Source: Cryptomeria japonica (taxonomy: Eukaryota; Streptophyta; Pinopsida; Cupressales; Cupressaceae). From it: a DNA stretch of 64,000 nt. Where the stretch lies: positions 475,162,573-475,226,572 of the forward strand of contig NC_081409.1 of assembly GCF_030272615.1 (NCBI RefSeq), given 5' to 3'. Under the pieces are notes generated by a model. That model was given only the letters and a program-made list of their open reading frames with translations, searched no databases and had not been told where the DNA came from. This document shows, piece after piece, positions 60,654-64,000 of the stretch (the first letter of the stretch is position 1; each line of letters opens with the position of its first letter). The translations under genes and the position numbers were made by a program.

Positions 60654-60662
60654 CTATAAAAG
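60654..60662 (+). promoter_or_regulatory. TATA box, unit 1
   Basis: CTATAAAAG followed by AGAAATCAAGGCC. Confidence 0.6.
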
Positions 60663-61389
60663 AGAAATCAAGGCCATAAGAAAGGGATCCAAAATCTCTG
60701 AAGAGGGTCTGTTTAGGTAGATCTGGGCTGCAGGATTAGGTTCCAATTTTCTACTGACATTGGATGGATGTTTTTTTTTTTGGTATGAGGTTGCCCATTG
60801 TTAGAGGGGTTGTGAAAGTTTGGAATATTTTTAGAGGGGGAATGAAAGCCTTTTCTTATTAAAAAAAGCCACCCATGACATATTATTTGTTCTTACTCTG
60901 CCAATTGTTGGCAAAGTGTTTGAGGAAGGAGCCCGTAGGGAATTGAAAGAAGGATTTGTTCGAGTAAGGAGTAGTAGCCAGTCATCTCTGCAACAACATG
61001 AAAGATGTAATGCCTTCTCAACATATTATGTTTTCCCTCAAGCTCCTCTTTCCACTTCATGTGATCTGGGGCATAAAGGTTGGAGATCTTCCTCTAGTTT
61101 GGGGGCGATTTTACTTCTTGACAGGATCTGGTTTCCTTTCCGAGAAGAGAAACACTATGTAGAATAGACTGGGCATCTCAGGGTCCATTCAAAGGTGTCA
61201 GGGTGATATCGGCACAGCTCAAGCATTTTTGTTTCTACCGATAATCAGTAGAAGATTTTGGTTCCACTTCATCCCGGGTACCAGCATATGGATGAAGAAT
61301 ATTTTGTAAAATAATTGCGTACAACCTCCTTGGCTTAATTTTTTGGTGACATGTGTCCTTAGGCATAAATCTTGTTGTTCCCTTATTTT

Positions 61390-61398
61390 CTATAAAAG
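61390..61398 (+). promoter_or_regulatory. TATA box, unit 2
   Basis: CTATAAAAG followed by GGAAATCAAGGCC. Confidence 0.6.
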
Positions 61399-62123
61399 GG
61401 AAATCAAGGCCATAAGAAAGGGTTCCAAAATCTCTGAAGAGGGTCTCTTTAGGTAGTTCTGGGCTGCAGGATTAGGTTCCAATTTTCTGGTGACACTGGA
61501 TGGATGTTTTTTTTCTGGTATGAGGTTGCCCATTGTTAGAGGGGTTGTGAAAGTTTGGAATTTTTTAGAGGGGGCATGAAAGCCTTTTCTTATAAAAAAA
61601 AGCCACCCATGACATATTCTTTGTTCTTACTCTGCCAATTGTTGGCAGAGTGTTTGAGGAAGGAGCCCGCAGGGAATTGAAAGAAGGATTTGTTCGAGTA
61701 AGGAGTAGTAGCCAGTCATCTCTGCAACAACATGAAAGATGTAATGCCTTCTCAACATATTATGTTTTCCCTCAAGCTCCTCTTTCCACTTCATGTGATC
61801 TAGGGCATAAAGGTTGGAGATCTTCCTCTAGTTTGGGGGCGATTTTACTTCTTGACAGGATTTGGTTTCCTTTCTGAGAAGAGAAACACTATGTAGAATA
61901 GATTGGGCATCTCAGGGTCCATCCAAAGGTGTCAGGGTGATATCGGCACAGCTCAAGCATTTTTGTTTCTACCGATAATCAGTAGAAGATTTTGGTTCCA
62001 CTTCATCCTGGGTACCAGCATATGGATGAAGAATATTTTGTAAAATAATTGCGTACAACCTCCTTGGCTTAATTTTCTGGTGACATGTGTCCTTAGCCCT
62101 AAATCTTGTTTTTCCCTTGTTTT

Positions 62124-62132
62124 CTATAAAAG
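62124..62132 (+). promoter_or_regulatory. TATA box, unit 3
   Basis: CTATAAAAG followed by GGAAATCAAGGCC. Confidence 0.6.
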
Positions 62133-63151
62133 GGAAATCAAGGCCATAAGAAAGGGTTCCAAAATCTCTAAAGAGGGTCTCCTTAGGTAGATCTAGGCTG
62201 TAGGATTAGGTTCCAATTTTTGGGAAGTCATGGGAAAATAGCAGGAACTGTAATGTCATTTTGTAGAGAAAAAGTATGAAATAGTTACTAGTTTCATATT
62301 TCAAGTGGGTTATTATGTAAATAAAATGTTTTTTGCTATCTGGTAGAAGATAGCTTATGAGATTAATACAGATACATTTTCAAATCCTTACTCTCTTGTG
62401 TGTGACTTTATTTTCTTTTGAGTTAATGGAATCAAGGGTTTCATTTACTTGTTGCATTGTTATGATGTATGTAGTTTTCCATTCTATGCTTTAATCCAAG
62501 GGGTTAATTAAAATGCTTGAATGAAATTACAGAGAGATAATGCTTGTACCAGGATTTGATAAGTAGTTTGGGTAAGAAATTGTAGATAGAACGATATTGT
62601 AAGGCACTATTGTTTAAGATCAAATCAGCTGTTAGATAAGTTTCTATTAGATTTCAGTAATATTTCAGAGACTCTATAGCCCAATGGATAAGGCATTGGT
62701 ATTTGCTAGCAAATGTCATTAGGTTTTTAGTTTCTTGTCTATTTTATTTGTGATTTGTCAAAAACCTTTTGAATATTAGAGCATCATTGCTAAGTTTTCA
62801 TGTATGTTTGAGTTGTCCCACCCATCTCATGCTCCAGTTAGGTCGACGATCACTAAAGGATTTTCCATCCTTGAGCATTCTCCCTTTCTATCGAGCCCTT
62901 TTATGATATAATCTGCTTTGTTTCAGTGATTTTTTGAGTGTGGTGTAGAGATCAAGAAGTTCACTAAAGGGATTACCCTCCTGGGTCTTGCAGAGCCCAA
63001 AGTGAAGAAGGATTTGTAGGTCCTTGTCGCAATTGGTCCAAGCCCAAAGGCTATTGACAGTTGGAAGTGGCTTTCCATAGGTATTCAGAGGAATCAACTT
63101 GGTTTCTGCCTTGTAGTAGTGTAAACCCATTTTTAGAGAACCAACATAATA

Positions 63152-64000
63152 TTTGGTTGAACTCCTTATAGTCTTACCTTTCCCTCACACATGCCGATGG
63201 ACAAATGATGTATGGCATGACTGAGAAGATTTTGTGATGGATATGTTTTCGGATTTCCAAGACCTCTACTCATATCACATTTATTCTACATTTATGATCT
63301 ATCTCTTGATTATTTAGTTTTTTATATATTTAGGTATTAGAAGCTTCTCTTTTTAGTGTCTTTTTGCATTCCATCTCAATTCATGTTTCAATTCCTTCAC
63401 TTGCCCATGATTTGCCCACCATTTGCCTTGCTGATTTTTTTTAGTTTTGCATCTATGGATTCTCCTATCCGATTGATTTCTACCAAACAACAAATGACTT
63501 TTCTTGGGGAAATTTCAAATAGGAACCTCTTATGATTTTTGAATTATTCCAGCCCCCCCATCATTCATGCAGTAAAAAAAAATCTCGAGGGAGGATTTCA
63601 TTAGGGCTTCTCATAGATACAAAGTGAATATAGACATCCTTGTTGTATTCCTAGCTTCAATTATCAAGGCAGGAGAAGCAAAGGTGATGGCCATGTGCTT
63701 GTGTTAGAATCTCTTCGATGGTGTTTTTTTGGGAGATTAAAGTAGTCATTCATTGCTAATATTGACAATCATTTCACCATTCCACTCCCATGGGACTATT
63801 TTGCAACTCGTCGTGGGAATCGGCAAGTTCACAGGATGCCTATTCTTTCTAGGCTATTTGTGGATGTGTTTGTACCAAGAACACAATAAATTCTCAAGCA
63901 TATGAGATTTGTGTAGAGATTTTTAGGTTTAAAGTTGAACAAAGACATGGATTGGCTCAAGGAATACATCAATTAGGAAGGTTTTGGCACAAACTATGAA
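63152..64000. other. Unassigned flank right of T1
   Basis: Continuous with 44517 leftwards before T1 inserted. A plus-strand frame near 63585-63710 reads EDFIRASHRYKVNIDILVV and so on before a TAG. It is protein-like but too short to name. Nothing else was recognised. Confidence 0.3.

Larger units (their letters stand above)
60021..62222 (+). repeat. Three tandem copies of a promoter-bearing 735-bp segment
   Basis: Units begin at 60021, 60755 and 61491 (TGACAYTGGATGGATG) and end TTAGGTTCCAATTTT. Over about 200 bp from the GTGTTTGAGG point (60181, 60916, 61650) I count roughly 9 differences between units 1 and 2, 2 between units 2 and 3, and 16 between unit 3 and the 5' LTR. Each unit has a CTATAAAAG TATA box (60654, 61390, 62124). 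Confidence 0.92.
44523..63146 (+). mobile_element. T1: gag-only, non-autonomous gypsy-like LTR element with two nested insertions
   Basis: It is flanked by TAATA (44518-44522 and 63147-63151). Both LTRs start TGATAGTC and end ACCAACA. After removing the copia insertion K1 (with its TSD), the left LTR is 3,160 bp. After removing two extra tandem copies of a 735-bp segment, the right LTR is also about 3,160 bp. The internal region (53974-58516) has a PBS, a gag and an unknown acidic frame, but no protease, RT, RNase H or integrase. It fits the class of gag-carrying parasitic LTR elements (TR-GAG type), which depend on a partner for pol. A convincing PPT adjacent to the 3' LTR is lacking. Confidence 0.85.
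58517..63146 (+). repeat. T1 3' LTR with internal triplication
   Basis: It starts TGATAGTCCTAAAAAC and ends AGAACCAACA. It is 4,630 bp long because a 735-bp segment occurs three times. Outside that it matches the 5' LTR throughout. There are small frames but no gene. A region near 59520-59741 keeps the same frame open as 51830-52039 in the mate. Confidence 0.9.

Noticed and set aside
60916-61167. Free-standing 81-83-aa genes repeated at 60916 and 61650
   Set aside because: These are the same LTR segment repeated in tandem. The frame is part of the T1 U3 sequence and is broken downstream.

Overview
This window is eukaryotic intergenic DNA from a large-genome seed plant. I lean towards a gymnosperm (conifer-like) because it is AT-rich, almost entirely made of old, nested, stop-riddled LTR retrotransposons, and contains no host gene that I can recognise. 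No rRNA, tRNA, CRISPR array or intact cellular gene was found. Coordinates of element ends come from hand-matched target-site duplications (TSDs) and terminal sequences.

Layout. 2-1291 is a minus-strand LTR of Tat/Athila type. 1664-29493 is one Ty3/gypsy element (Tekay/Del-like, minus strand, called E1 here) bounded by a CTGTA duplication. It has a PBS, a PPT, recognisable gag, protease, RT, RNase H and integrase, and very long LTRs (about 4.1-4.2 kb once insertions are removed). Its left LTR holds a solo LTR (S1, 2859-8903, TSD TTACC), which itself holds another long LTR-like insertion (S2, 4185-8799, TSD AGTAT). The left LTR also holds an unclassified 5-kb element (U1, 11859-16848, TSD ATAGT) with one long unknown minus-strand reading frame. 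Its right LTR holds a solo LTR (S3, 25775-29426, TSD AGTCT).

29499-43497 is a patchwork of broken Tat/Athila-like elements: a protease region (29798-31010), a 3' LTR with PPT (about 31141-32148), an integrase (33838-34960), a gag start (37468-37942) with a repeat-bearing leader and 5' LTR (39036-40280), and a plus-strand 3' LTR (42368-about 43497). They are interrupted by the 3' part of a Ty1/copia element (35010-37467) and the 3' LTR of the S1 family (40378-41904). 43811-44414 holds a 304-bp tandem repeat.

44523-63146 is a second complete element (T1, TSD TAATA) that encodes a gag plus an unknown acidic downstream frame but no polymerase. Its 5' LTR carries a non-autonomous copia element (K1, 44678-50963) with identical-length 807-bp LTRs, four zinc knuckles and an unknown second reading frame, but no pol. 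Its internal frame carries a copia solo LTR (56421-57322, TSD GTTGT). Its 3' LTR contains a 735-bp promoter-bearing segment in three tandem copies.

How the parts work together: E1 once encoded its own replication machinery. T1 and K1 look like parasites that keep packaging signals and gag-type proteins and would need enzymes from an autonomous partner. U1 is the least explained object here: clean 5-bp TSD, short inverted termini, no LTR pair, no recognisable enzyme, a frame of about 1,040 codons, and a dense cluster of TTGAAC/GTTCAA palindromes near one end. It is the best candidate for something undescribed.
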